The notes beneath the pieces are model-generated. The model searched no databases. It saw nothing but the letters and a program-made list of their open reading frames with translations, and was not told the DNA's origin. This document shows positions 11,001 through 21,774 of a stretch of DNA of 64,000 nt, in pieces. Position 1 is the first letter of the stretch. Each line of letters opens with the position of its first letter. The position numbers were made by a program, and so were the translations under genes. Source of the DNA: Lactuca virosa (taxonomy: Eukaryota > Streptophyta > Magnoliopsida > Asterales > Asteraceae); NCBI GenBank assembly GCA_928212115.1, contig CAKMRJ010005745.1, forward strand, positions 76,675,948 to 76,739,947, read 5' to 3'.

Positions 11001-11627
11001 AGGGTGGAAAGCGGTGCTAAAGTGGAGACGAGTACCCATCTCGTCGTGAAACCATTTCCAAAATATGGAAGTGAAACGAACGTCCCGGTCTGACACCACT
11101 GACACCGGCACTCCATGACGTGCCACTACCTCACGAACGTAGATCTCGGCTAGCTTCTCAACCGATATAGTCTCCTGGATCAGGATAAAATGTGCACTCT
11201 TGGTCAACCGATCCACGAGGAACCATATCGAATATACTCCACATGCGGTCCTGGGAAGCTTGGTGATGAAAGCCATGGTGATGTGTTCCCATTTCCACAC
11301 GGGAATGTCCAACGGCTGCATCTTGCCGTGTGGTCGCTGGTGCTCGGCCTTGACCTTCCTGCAGGTCAAACACCGCTCTACGTACCATGCTACGTCCCGC
11401 TTCATGCAAGGCCACCAGTAATCAGGGAGAAGATCCCGATACATCTTCGTCGCCCTGGGATGGATAGAGAACCTCGACTTGTGGGCCTCATCCATCACAA
11501 CCTGTCGTACCCCACCCCAGTACGGAACCCAGACCCTTCCATGCAGGGTCAACAACCCACGACTGTCATAATCAAATGAGTCCACCTGGCCTATGATCCG
11601 CTCACACTTCCGACGTTCCTCCTTCAT
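11000..11627 (-). pseudogene. Gypsy-1 integrase, zinc-binding and catalytic core (inactive)
   Basis: Shows an integrase zinc-binding region ending CLTCRKVKAEHQ and a core reading WEHITMAFITKLP followed by VVSDRDVRFTS. The second catalytic Asp (SDRD) is present. The first, normally Asp in an M-D-F-I context, is Ala. Near 11000 a short deletion removes the segment that normally carries the catalytic Glu and shifts the frame. The integrase can therefore not be functional. Confidence 0.8.
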
Positions 11628-11697
11628 ACCCTCGACCTGCGCCTCTCAAATCTGCTCCAGGAATGGAGTAATCACTTTCATCCTCATAGACATGTCT

Positions 11698-12003
11698 CTA
11701 ATCGGAAGCCGCCACCACCTTGCGGCTAAGAGCATCGGACACCATATTGGCCTTGCCCGAGCGGTAAAGGATCTCACAATCGTAATCCTTCACCACATCT
11801 AGCCACCGACGCTGCCTCATGTTCAGATTCGGCTGATCCATAAGGTACCTCAAACTCTTGTGGTCCGTGTAAATGGTACAACGGACCCCATAGAGGTAAT
11901 GCCGCCAAATCTTGAGGATGAAAACCACAAACCCTACCTCTAAATTATGCGTCGGATAGTTCGCCTCGTGAGGCTTTAACTGCCTCGAAGCGTAAGCTAT
12001 CAC
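11698..12003 (-). pseudogene. Gypsy-1 RNase H domain
   Basis: Frame reads IAYASRQLKPHEANYPTHNL, then TIYTDHKSLRYLMDQPNLNM, then a GKANMVSDALSRK end, the standard Ty3/gypsy RNase H sequence. It lies between the reverse transcriptase and integrase pieces. Stops or frameshifts separate it from both neighbours. Confidence 0.85.
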
Positions 12004-12012
12004 ATGACCCCG

Positions 12013-12502
12013 CTACATCAATACCACGCACATGCCTATGATCAAAGTGTCATAGTAGACTACAAAGTCATTGACTCCCTCCGACAAAGTCAAAATCGGT
12101 GCCTTGCATAACCGTTGTCTGAGAGTCTCGAAGGCTGCCTGCTGCTCAGGCCCCCATCGGAATGTCACCGAATTCTTGGTCAGTCGAGTCAAAGGAACAA
12201 TGATCTTGGAGAAATCCTGGATGAATCTCCGATAATAACCTGCCAGACCAAGAAAACTCTGAATCTCAGTTGGAGACCTCGAAACCTCCCACTGCATGAC
12301 GACCTCTATCTTGGCCGGATCGACCAAAATACCCTTCTGGTTAACAAGGTGCCCCATAAACTGCGCATCGCGCAACCAGAACTCACACTTGGAGAACTTT
12401 GTGAAAGGTATTTCCCTCTTCAGTGTCTCCAGCACCTCCCTCAGGTGCTCCTCATGCTGCTCCTGAGTCTTGGAATAAACCAAGATGTCACCAACGAAGA
12501 CT
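12013..12502 (-). pseudogene. Gypsy-1 reverse transcriptase, distal part
   Basis: Begins at the Copia-1 junction with FVGDILVYSKTQEQHEEHLR, then KCEFWLRDAQFMGHLV and GLAGYYRRFIQDFSKI. Ty3/gypsy reverse transcriptases normally have F/Y-V-D-D here; the first catalytic Asp is Gly (codon in 12490-12495). The proximal half is on the far side of Copia-1 at 20400-21163. The two halves meet in frame once the insertion and its 5-bp duplication are discounted. Confidence 0.85.
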
Positions 12503-13284
12503 TGATGGGTTTTGAGCATTCTAACACTTCTATGGTGTACATGCAACCCTAGATGCTTTGGATCTATGTTTTGTCTAATATACATGCAAACTTTCAAAAT
12601 TCCAAAGCGTCATCCTAACTACCATACAATGGTGTATCTATACTAGTTAGATGACATATCTTTTAGTGAAGTTGAAAACCTTGAAGCTTTAAGAGCCTAG
12701 CACCAATAATGTGAATGCCTCAAATGGAACCACAAATCACCACCAACAACTGGAAGAACTAGAGAGAGGTTATTTGCACACACTAATTTTGGCTAGCACT
12801 CTTTAAAATGCTCTAGTTGTCGATTTCATGCAATAGAGGGCTTCTTATATAGTGTGGCTACATTAGGGTTACACCATGCAAACCCTAATGTGAATGACTT
12901 TCCACATTCCTCATGCTCCAAGGGTTTTAACCTCCACGGAGTATCCATGAGTCACCACATGGGTTTAGCCCAACATAAGGAATAATGGATCATTAGCCCA
13001 CTTTTTAAGAATGGTAGATTTACACAATCAATCACCATATATTTAATTAATCTCTTTTGATCACAAAATTAATTCCAAATTAATTCTTGATCAATACTAA
13101 TTAAATAATATGATTTCATATTAATATATTAGAACTTTTAATATATTAATAAATCATAAATAACCTCTTCTCAAAAGTCCATCCTTACAGATTGTTCTGA
13201 TGAAGTGCACCCGAAATGGACCATGCTACTCTCAGGTCAAGTACATACCAAATATAGTTATGGACTTAGACACCTTATCCAACA
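12503..13284 (-). mobile_element. Copia-1 3' LTR
   Basis: 782 bp, TGATGGGTTTTG...TATCCAACA. It aligns end to end with 19603-20394, with scattered substitutions and a 10-bp indel near 12640/19750. Just inside it, gtctcccacttgg (13285-13297) is the reverse complement of the polypurine tract. Confidence 0.92.
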
Positions 13285-14132
13285 GTCTCCCACTTGGATA
13301 AGTCTAATAACTATATTTGTAAGTATAACTTCAGGATCCGACTAGCAATCGTGGGTCTTAAATGCTTTTGTCGAACTTAGACGTACCATCTTAGATAAGT
13401 GATCATAGAATCCTCTGTTCTCAAGATATCAGCCGAACAAACACATGGAACACAGTCAATATTATTGTCCAGCAGTTTGTTTCCCGATTTCTGATTCGTT
13501 TTACATATAACTTAATCAAACACATCAATTTAGTTCTGACCGGGCCCAACATACAAGTCAAAACAAAATCATCGAGGGGCCCAAGATATCGCTTTTAATC
13601 CCTAAGGACTAAACGGAACAGATAAACTTTGACAGTATATGCTTGTACTAACTATTCATTGAACCATACACAACAACACGTTTTATAACATCGAGTTACC
13701 GATGCATTTTCGTACTATCAATGTACGACCACCTCATAGTTAACAACTCATTTATCTAGGTTTGAAGATTATATGATATTATCGTCTCGCGATCACTCGA
13801 GATAAATTCCATGAAGTGATACAAGTGAGCGTGGGTTGAATCAAATGCTCGGACCTTATGAGCACTCATGAATGTCATAGCAATGTCTAACCATTTCTGA
13901 CAATCTACAAGCCAAATTCATGACAGTCTTGCTTCAATACCTACTTCCAAAGTATGATCGACTGTGGATGGTTTGAATAATCCAATTATTCTGGAAGTCA
14001 AAACATGCAAAAATGAAACAATAGTAAAACAATTGACATGAGACGGTACCATACTAGTAAATAAAAAACACCTTTTATTTAAGCATCAAATGTCAATTAC
14101 AGTTTATCTATTACAAGTTTCGAATCCGCTAT
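13285..14132 (-). other. Copia-1 non-coding stretch between pol and 3' LTR
   Basis: About 850 bp with no coding signature. The same sequence, with substitutions, occurs in Copia-2 at 43146-43980, so it is a conserved 3' untranslated part of this family. It includes the polypurine tract at the LTR edge. Confidence 0.7.
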
Positions 14133-14876
14133 CTAATCATTAATACTATTATCATCCCTCAGCCCAATGCACCTCGCATGCTGTAAATGCTTAACCTTAC
14201 TCAGTCCCTTCGTAAGGGGATCTGTCGGGTTCTCATCTGATGATACCCTCTTTGCCATGAGGAGTCCTTCTTCTATCTTGTGTCTTATGAAGTGATATTT
14301 CCTGTCGATGTGTCTGGACCTTCCATGATCCCTTGGTTCCTTTGCTAAGGCAACCGCACTATTGCTGTCATAGAAAATCTCCACAGGCTCCTTTATAGCT
14401 GGTACAACTCCAAGCTCTCCGATGAAGTTCTTCAGCCATATCGCCTCCTTCGCCGCTTTGCTTGCTGCTACGTACTCTGATTCGCACGTTGAATCAGCTA
14501 CAGTCTCCTGCTTGGAACTTTTCCAAGTTATTGCTCCTCCATTCAGGGTAAAGACCCAACCCGACTGAGAGCGGAAATTATCTCTGTTGGTTTGAAAGTT
14601 GGCGTCACTATACCCCACCACTCTCAAGTCATCACTCCCACCAAGTTTAAGGACCCAATCCTTAGTCCTTCGCATGTACTTGAGAATTTTTTTCACCGCA
14701 GTCCAGTGCGCCTTGCTAGGATTCCCTTGATATCTGCTGACCATGCTCAAAGCAAATGCCACATCAGGGCGAGTACAAGTCATAGCATAGATGATCGAGC
14801 CAACAATGGAAGCATATGGTAATCGACTCATCTCAGCTATCTCAGCCTCTGTACTCGGACTCTGAGCTTTACTCAA
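14133..14876 (-). pseudogene. Copia-1 RNase H and end of reverse transcriptase
   Basis: Open for 247 residues. SRLPYASIVGSIIYAMTCTR is the RT-RNase H junction; VVGYSDANFQTNRDNFRSQS is the RNase H core; SGWVFTLNGGAITWKSSKQ and TCESEYVAASKAAKEAIWLK follow; DPLTKGLSKVKH closes the domain. The acidic residues (YSDAN, CESEY, FYDSNSA) are visible, so this is the best-preserved domain of the element. It removes RNA from the RNA-DNA hybrid in reverse transcription. A frameshift separates it from the upstream RT part. Confidence 0.85.
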
Positions 14877-15690
14877 TTTGGAATTGCTCGGATCGGTAAG
14901 TCACCTTTCTTGGAATTATGCATGTTGAACCACTTCAACACTTTGTCCAAGTAGGTACTTTGACTAAGTCCAATTAGTCTCTTACTCCTATCTCTCAATA
15001 TCCTTATCCCTAGGATATAGGCAGCTTCTCCAAGGTCCTTCATAGCGAAACACTTCCCAAGCCAGGATTTCACCTCCTGCAAGGTTGGGATGTCATTTCC
15101 TATGAGTAGTATGTCATCCACATACAGTACCAAAAATCTAACTATACTCCCACTAGCTCTGACATATACACATGACTCATCCTCACTTCTCGAAAAGCCA
15201 AACTCTTTGACTTTCTCATCGAAACAAAGATTCCATCTGCAAGATGGTTGTTTCAATCCGTAAATGGATTTCTCAAGCTTACACACACTATTAGGGCACT
15301 TAGCATCGACAAAACCCTCTGGCTAACTCATGTAAACATCCTCAGCCAACTCCCATTAAGGAAAGCAGTTTTGACATCTATTTGCCATATTTCATAGTCA
15401 TGAAACGCAGCAATGGCTAGCATAACCCTAATAGACTTAATCTTCACTACTGGTGAGAAGGTCTCATCATAGTCAACTCCTAGAGTTTGAGGAAAGCCCT
15501 TCGCAACCAGTCGCGCCTTATAAGTGTGTACCTTCCCATCTATGTCGGTTTTCTTCTTGAAGATCCATTTGCACCCGACTGTCTTACGACCCGGTACATT
15601 GTTAACCCATTTCCAAACTGGATTGTCATACATGGACTGAATCTCGTTGTCCAGCGCCTCTTTCCATTTAGCAGACTTGGGGCCTGCCAT
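14873..15690 (-). pseudogene. Copia-1 reverse transcriptase
   Basis: Two pieces. The proximal one (15328-15690) reads GCKWIFKKKTDIDGKVHTYK, then RLVAKGFPQTLGVDYDETFS and WQIDVKTAFLNG. After a frameshift and stop near 15290-15330, the distal one (14873-15286) reads KSIYGLKQPSCRWNLCFDEK and FLVLYVDDILLIGND. The YVDD catalytic motif is intact (codons 15113-15124). Family knowledge: this RVT_2 domain copies element RNA into DNA. The frame breaks mean no full-length protein. Confidence 0.87.
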
Positions 15691-15699
15691 GACTTCCTT

Positions 15700-17148
15700 T
15701 TAGTTGTTAGGTTCATCCAAATTTATCAGTGTGCTGTCACTGATAAATGTATCCCCCTCAGATGTTATATGAAAACCATATAACACAGGTGGAACACTAA
15801 CTCTACTGGAATGCCTCAAAGGTACGGACTCGTCAATTGGCTCAACAGGAATTTCCTCCTTAGGTTGACCGCTAGTGTTTGAGGTTCCTTCATCGGTTAA
15901 CTCTTGAAGTTCTTCAAGGTCAATTTGCCTCCCACTGTCCCCTTGAAATATAAGTTCCCTCTCTCGGAAAACCCCTCTCCTCACAACGAAGACAACATTG
16001 TCACTCGGTCTGTAGAAGAGATAACCAAAGGACTTTTGTGGGTAGCCGATGAAAATACACCGCTCACTCCAAGGTTCGAGCTTGTCGTGAGTCTCGCGCC
16101 TCACGAAAGCCTCGCAACCCCAAACCTTGATGTGTGCTAACGAGGGAGCCTTCCCTGTCCACATCTCATGAGGTGTTTTGGCAACCTTTTTAGTTGGGAC
16201 TCGATTAAGGATATGGGTGGCAGTCTCCAAGGCATACCCCCAGAATGAGACTGGTAACAAAGCTCGACTCATCATGGAACGAACCATGTCTAACAAGGTT
16301 CGGTTGCGCCTCTCAGCCACACCATTAAGTTGTGGTGTCCTAGGTGGCGTCAACTGTGAAACAATTCCACACTCCTTAAGATAGTCCAGGAATTCGATAC
16401 TAAGATACTCACCACCACGATCGGATCGAAGCATCTTTATCTTCCTGCCCAGTTGATTCTCCACTTCTTGCTTAAAATCTTTGAATTTCTCAAAGGTTTC
16501 TAACTTATGCTTGATTAAGTAGATATAACCATATCTTCTGTAATCATCAGTAAAAGTCACATAGAAGTGTTTAACATCCCTTGTGGCGGTTCTGAAGGGC
16601 CGACACACATCGGTGTGTATGAGATCCAACAAACCCTCACCCCTTTCACAAGAACCAGTGAAGGGTGACTTAGTCATTTTTCCAAGCAAACAAGACTCGC
16701 AAGTGTCATCCGACCTTAAGTCGAATGACTCCAGAAATCCAGCCTTCTGGAGTTGGCCTATGCGCTTCTTGTTGAAATATCCAAGACGACAATGCCACAA
16801 GGATGCCTTATCCAAATCATTAGAAGAATCGATATGAAACACATTATTTCCTAAGTTGTCTACAACAATCACAGTTTTATATACACCATTACAAGGTAAT
16901 GCTCTAAAATAAAAAATACCATTATAATAAGCATTTATTGCACCAATTTCATTATCAAACGAAAATATGAAACCTTGTTTGTACAAACCATAAAAGGAAA
17001 TAATATTTCTCGCCATATCAGACGAGTAGCAACAATTATTCAAATCTATTTCTAACCCACTACTAAGCAATAAAGAGTAAACTCCAATCTTGGTGATAGG
17101 TGAAACCTTCCTATTCCCCGTGATCAAGTTTATCTTCCCATGCTCCAC
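15700..17148 (-). pseudogene. Copia-1 integrase
   Basis: Longest frame of the element (482 residues). Residues 117-153 form the pre-integrase zinc region: LWHCRLGY with H119 and then C150 and C153. The second His of the usual H-x-x-x-H is Tyr, so zinc binding is doubtful. The core catalytic triad is visible: D180 (LIHTDV), D243 (RSDRGGEY), E279 (GVAERRNRT). GYPQKSFGYLFYRPSDNVVF and a proline/acid-rich linker follow. The first ~110 residues are the end of the protease/linker. Confidence 0.85.
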
Positions 17149-17230
17149 ATCCTTACTTCTTTTTAGGCCCTACACATCAGAACAAATGTAAAATACACAA
17201 CCTATGTAAAGCACCCAAGAGTTAGAATGT
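17149..17230 (-). pseudogene. Copia-1 aspartic protease remnant, active site lost
   Basis: Between the zinc knuckle and the integrase frame the translation reads SNSWVLYIGCVFYICSDV followed by a stop. In Copia elements this position holds the L-D-T-G-(C/A)-(S/T)-x-H-(I/V) active site. Here Asp-Thr is replaced by Tyr-Ile and the downstream His by Tyr. The enzyme that would cut gag-pol is therefore inactive. Confidence 0.75.
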
Positions 17231-18158
17231 GATGAGTTTTTATATAGAATAGTATAAATACCTGCATAGGTGGGTTTAACCTTCCCATCCTTGACATACT
17301 GCAAGTATTTGGGGCAGCTTCGCTTCCAGTGCCCCTTTTCATGGCAATAGATACATTCTGCTTCTTTTGGGATGGTCGAGGGAGTAGCAGAACCTCCTTT
17401 GGTTCCACTTCAAGAGGATCCATCAAGAGACTTTCCCTTGCGGCTCTTGGAAGGAGCCTTCCTCTTCTTCCACTTACCTTGCCCAATTGTCAGAACATGG
17501 GCATTAGCAGTAAGAGTGGTTACAATAGATTTACCTTTGAGACCACTTTCGGCAGTCCTCAAAAGGCCCTGAAGCTTGCTCAGAGTGACTTCCTCCTTGT
17601 TCATATGATAAGTCATGCGGAACTGATCATAACATGGAGGTAAGGAGTGTAGAATAATATCTATAGCCAGCTCCTCATCAAAGTTCACATTCAATTTGAG
17701 CAGATGGTCCACAAACCTTTGCATTTTCTACAAGTGGCCCGTGATGGGTTCACCATCCTTCATCTTTGTTGTAATCATGGAGCAGATGATTTCATACCGC
17801 TCTTGACGAGCACTCTGATGGTATCTCTCCATCAGGTCCTGGTGCATCTCAAAAGGGTAGAAGTCCTCATAGGACTTTTGGATTTCATGAGACATGGTGC
17901 AAGCACGATACAAGCTACCTTGGTGGCATCTTTCTCATGTACCCTGAAATCAGCAATCTCCTGAGGAGTAGCAGTAGACTCATCGATTTCCTTAAGATCA
18001 CTGTCGAGGACATATTCCTTGTCCTCGTAGCGAGTGACCATCCTGATGTTCCTAATCCAATCATTGAAATTAGTCCCATTAAAGATGACTCTCCCACAAA
18101 GGTTCATGAGAGAGAAGGAGCCGGTAGGGTTTGAGCTAGAAGCAGTGTTGGTAGACAT
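17231..18158 (-). pseudogene. Copia-1 gag with CCHC zinc knuckle
   Basis: The start at 18158 (MSTNTASSSNPTGSFSLMNL) is chosen because the longer upstream extension has no gag character. It continues VIFNGTNFNDWIRNIRMVTR, breaks frame around 17830-17910, then reads ELAIDIILHSLPPCYDQFRM (UBN2-type gag core). A complete knuckle CIYCHEKGHWKRSC (C-x2-C-x4-H-x4-C, near 17310-17355) precedes the protease region. Gag packages element RNA in virus-like particles. At least two frame breaks make it a pseudogene. Confidence 0.82.
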
Positions 18159-19589
18159 CTGAAAAGAAGGAAAGAAAAAGTTTAGATTAGATAAAGAGTC
18201 CTTAACATAACACCCAAAATGAAATATTAAGGCTAGGACCCAACAAAATATTTTACAATTTGGAAGAGGGATGTCGTAATCCAACTTGCAAAATATTTGA
18301 AGGTAGGTAAATTACGATTTACCAATTTCCACCACGAAAACGAAATTTGTTAATTAAGTTTTAATTGGATTTGAAACTCCTAGATCCTTTGAGATTCATT
18401 AAACAATTCAATGGCATGTTTAAATCTCTATTATGCCCTTCAGGTTTGTAACTGGGATACCGAGCATCACAAAAAAGGTGTGAATAACCATGCAAATGTA
18501 CTTGGTACTCTCAATGTCAATTATCACCTTAATCAATATACCGATTAACCACTCACACTCCATTGACCTTATGATAAACATTAAGCTACCCTTTCCCACC
18601 CTTACTAGTCCAAGTTAATGTGCCGGTTAACCACACACACTCCATTAACGACTTGGTAAGGTGAAATGTGTAATTTCATGGATTAGCATCAATTTCACAT
18701 TTTCCTAAAGTAACTAAGATTGGGAATTTATAAAAGGTTTAGTTACTTTATATTTATGATTATACTTTTAATGAGAATTATAGTCTTTTGCCCGACTTGT
18801 TCGGCTAACGACCCTCCACTAGTCAAGGAAGCGGTGGGTGAGAGTGGACACCCATTAAACCTCCATTTTATAGGAAGTAACCTTATACCCCCCTTATAGA
18901 CCGGCTTCGTGAATGAGGCCTACTAACGGTAAAACCGACTTGTCTTATACATATATATAAATATTAAACCTATAATATTATAATAGTATAAGGGTTGAAT
19001 TTTAACTTTTAAAATTCTAAGGTTTAGAATTAAAGTTTCATTTAGTGAGACTTTACAAATTCCAAAACTTAAGGGCAAGTTTTGAAACTTGTAAAAACTC
19101 TTCAAGTCCATAACATATGAGTTTAATGACATCTTTAATAGAAAAACCTTTCATGTTCCATAACATCCATAACTTGAGGACAAGTTATGGAGTCCATTAA
19201 AAACATTTAAAACATTATTTAACTAATACAATAATCAAATAATTCATAGAAGATACAAACTAACTCATATGAACAAGACATGAAACTTTGACAATTATCT
19301 TTTAAATTGGATTAGCATGATCATTACCACATCAAAAACAAGTTTATAAGTTCAAAAATAGTTTGTGGTAATGATCCTAGTCCAATTCCAACCTTCAAAC
19401 TCGAAAATCTGCACTCTGGAGCACCAACTCGTCGAGTGCATGAACTGACTCGGCGAGTTGGTCAGATTTGTGAGGGGACTCGGCGAGTTCCGCAGTGGAC
19501 TCGGCGAGTCCACTGTCCAAAAAGCAGAAAATTGATCTTTTAAGCATTTGAAAGCAAGGAGCATCAAGTATATTGTAAAACAATCATAG
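18159..19589 (-). other. Copia-1 long leader with ACTCGNCGAGT array
   Basis: A 1.4 kb untranslated leader between primer-binding site and gag. It is clearly similar to 47643-49132 in Copia-2, sharing aatgaggcctactaacggtaa and ggaagcggtgggtgagagtgg. Next to the primer site are four 11-bp palindromes: ACTCGTCGAGT (19427-19437) and ACTCGGCGAGT (19448-19458, 19478-19488, 19499-19509). Conserved leaders often carry dimerisation and packaging signals; that function is inference. Confidence 0.75.
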
Positions 19590-19601
19590 ACTCTGATACC
19601 A
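19590..19601 (-). promoter_or_regulatory. Copia-1 primer-binding site (initiator tRNA-Met)
   Basis: Minus-strand TGGTATCAGAGT lies one base inside the 5' LTR. It complements the 3' end of plant initiator methionine tRNA (usual site TGGTATCAGAGC) with one mismatch. Confidence 0.85.
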
Positions 19602-19602
19602 C

Positions 19603-20394
19603 TGATGGGTTTTGAGCATTCTAACACTCCTATGGTGTACATGCAACCCTAGATGCTTTGGATCTATGTTTTCTCTAATATACATGCAAACTTTCAAAAT
19701 TCCAAACCATCATCCTAAATATCATACAATGAAGTATCTATACTACAAAATTCTAGTTAGATGACATACCTTTTAGTGAAGTTGAAAACCTTGAAGCTTT
19801 AAGAGCCTAGCACCAATAACGTGAATGCCTCAAATGGAACCACAAATCACCACCAACAACTGGAAGAACTAGAGAGAGGTTATTTGCACACACTAATTTC
19901 GGCTAGCACTCTTGAAAATGCTCTAGTTGTCAATTTCATGCAATAGAGGGTTTCTTATATAGTGTGGCTACATTTGGGTTACACCATGCAAACCCTAATG
20001 TGAATGACTTTCCACATTCCTCATGCTACATGGTTTTTAACCTCCACGGAGTATCCATGAGTCACCACATGGGTTTAGCCCAACATAAGGAATAATGGAT
20101 CATTAGCCCACTTTTTAAGAATGGTAGATTTACACAATCAATCACCATATATTTAATTAATCTCTTTTGATCACAAAATTAATTGCAAATTAATTCTTGA
20201 TCAATACTAATTAAATAATATGCTTTCATATTAATATATTAGAACTTATAATATATTAATAAATCATAAATAACCTCTTATCAAAAGTCCATTCTTACAG
20301 ATTGTTCCGGTGAAGTGCAACCCAAATGGACAATGCTACTCTCGAGTCAAGTACATACCAAATATAGTTATGGACTTTGACACTTTATCCAACA
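19603..20394 (-). mobile_element. Copia-1 5' LTR
   Basis: 792 bp, same ends as the left copy (TGATGGG...CCAACA). By eye the two LTRs differ at roughly twenty or more sites plus a 10-bp indel, indicating an older insertion than Copia-2. Confidence 0.92.
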
Positions 20395-20399
20395 AGACT

Positions 20400-21163
20400 A
20401 TCACAGACCGGTCCATCATCGGCTTGCACACGTGGTTCATGAGATCCATGAATGCGGCTGGAGCATTGGTGAGCCCAAACGTCATCACGAGGAACTCATA
20501 GTGACCATAGCGGGTCCTAAAAGCTGTCTTCTGCACATCCTCGTCTCTGACTCGCATTTGGTGATAACCCGATTGCAGATCAATCTTGGAGAACCAAGAT
20601 GCACCCTGTAGCTGGTCAAACAAATCATAAATCCTCGGGAGGGGATAACGGTTCTTCACCATTACCTTATTCAGCTCCCGGTAGTCTATGCACATCCGAT
20701 GTGACCCATCCTTCTTCTTCACAAACAGGATCGGGGCTCCCCATGGCGAACTACTCGTCCTGATAAATCCCTTATGTAGCAGCTCTTGCAGCTGCATAGA
20801 CAACTCCTGTATCTCGGGAGGAGCCAACCGATATGGTGCCTTGGATATCGGAGCCGCACCAAGGACTAGGTTAGTCCTGAACTCAACTTGTCTCTCCGGA
20901 GGTATCCTAGGCAAATCCTCTGGTAATACATCCGGGTACTCTCGCACGATCGGTACATCATCCACTGTCGCCTTACCCTTATCTTGGGTATCCATAACAT
21001 AGGCGACATACCCTGCGCAACCCTGCTGAAGGTAGCGCTTCGCCCTCGCTGCTAAACATAAAGTCGCTCCACACTGCGGCCTCTGGCCCTGAATCACTAA
21101 CCCTCCCCGACTAGGAGTCCGAAATCTCACTAGCTGCTGCTCGCATTCGATTACTACCCCCAT
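20400..21163 (-). pseudogene. Gypsy-1 reverse transcriptase, proximal part
   Basis: Reads VREYPDVLPEDLPRIPPERQ (linker), APYRLAPPEIQELSMQLQEL, then GAPILFVKKKDGSHRMCIDY, SKIDLQSGYHQMRVRDEDVQ and FLVMTFGLTNAPAAFMDLMN, the conserved Ty3/gypsy RT blocks in order. It ends MMDRSVIV at the Copia-1 insertion. A frameshift near 21163 separates it from the protease frame; overlapping reading of SPNGG shows where. Confidence 0.87.
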
Positions 21164-21464
21164 TGGGGCTTAACCATTTCATAACCACTATAACCTTATT
21201 CCCTCGCAAGGGAATGTGGACCAAATCCACGGAAAACTGCTCGTCGAACAATTGTAGGGTACATCCCCGATGCACCCTCGTAACCCGAACGGTCCTATCA
21301 TCCGCTATCTCTACATCCAGTGGACAGTCTAGCTCCCCCGGAGCTCCAACAAATCGCTTGCTAAGTGCGAGCGACACAAAAGATCGGGTAGCCCCCGAAT
21401 CGAACAATAATAGAGCTGATATATCGTTCACTAAGAACGATCCTATAACAAAACAAGTAAACAT
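21111..21464 (-). pseudogene. Gypsy-1 aspartic protease
   Basis: Frame reads ALLLFDSGATRSFVSLALSK, the D-S-G-A-T active site of Ty3/gypsy proteases, then HIPLRGNKVIVVMKWLSPNG. The catalytic Asp is present. The frame is offset from both gag and RT, so processing could not occur from this copy. Confidence 0.82.
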
Positions 21465-21774
21465 AAGCGATAATCAATACAAATAAAGAGATAAGGAGAG
21501 AATATATACCCGTCACAACATCGGGAGCTGTACGTGCCTCCTCTGCAGTAAGCTGAAAAGCTCTGCTCCTCACCGTAGGCGCCTCTGCCCGGCTCTAATG
21601 GCCACCTGTAATCCTCAATGTGGCAGGAGCGGGTGCCGACACCTATCCTGCTGCTGCTAAACCCGGGCATTAGGTCCTTTTGTGGCCCCTCTGATTGCAC
21701 TGAAAGAAAATCAAATCTGAAACTGCTGTGGTGGTGGTGGTGGTAGCAGTACAATCTCTGATCATATGACCAGT

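Larger units (their letters stand above)
12503..20394 (-). mobile_element. Copia-1: Ty1/copia element, TSD agact
   Basis: Full-length, 7,892 bp, with LTRs of 782 bp (left) and 792 bp (right) and a perfect agact duplication at 12498-12502 and 20395-20399. Minus-strand order is LTR, primer-binding site, long leader, gag, protease, integrase, reverse transcriptase, RNase H, LTR, which is Copia order (integrase before RT). It interrupts Gypsy-1 exactly at the RT active site and is therefore younger. Stops, frameshifts and a lost protease Asp make it non-autonomous now. It belongs to the same family as Copia-2. Confidence 0.93.
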
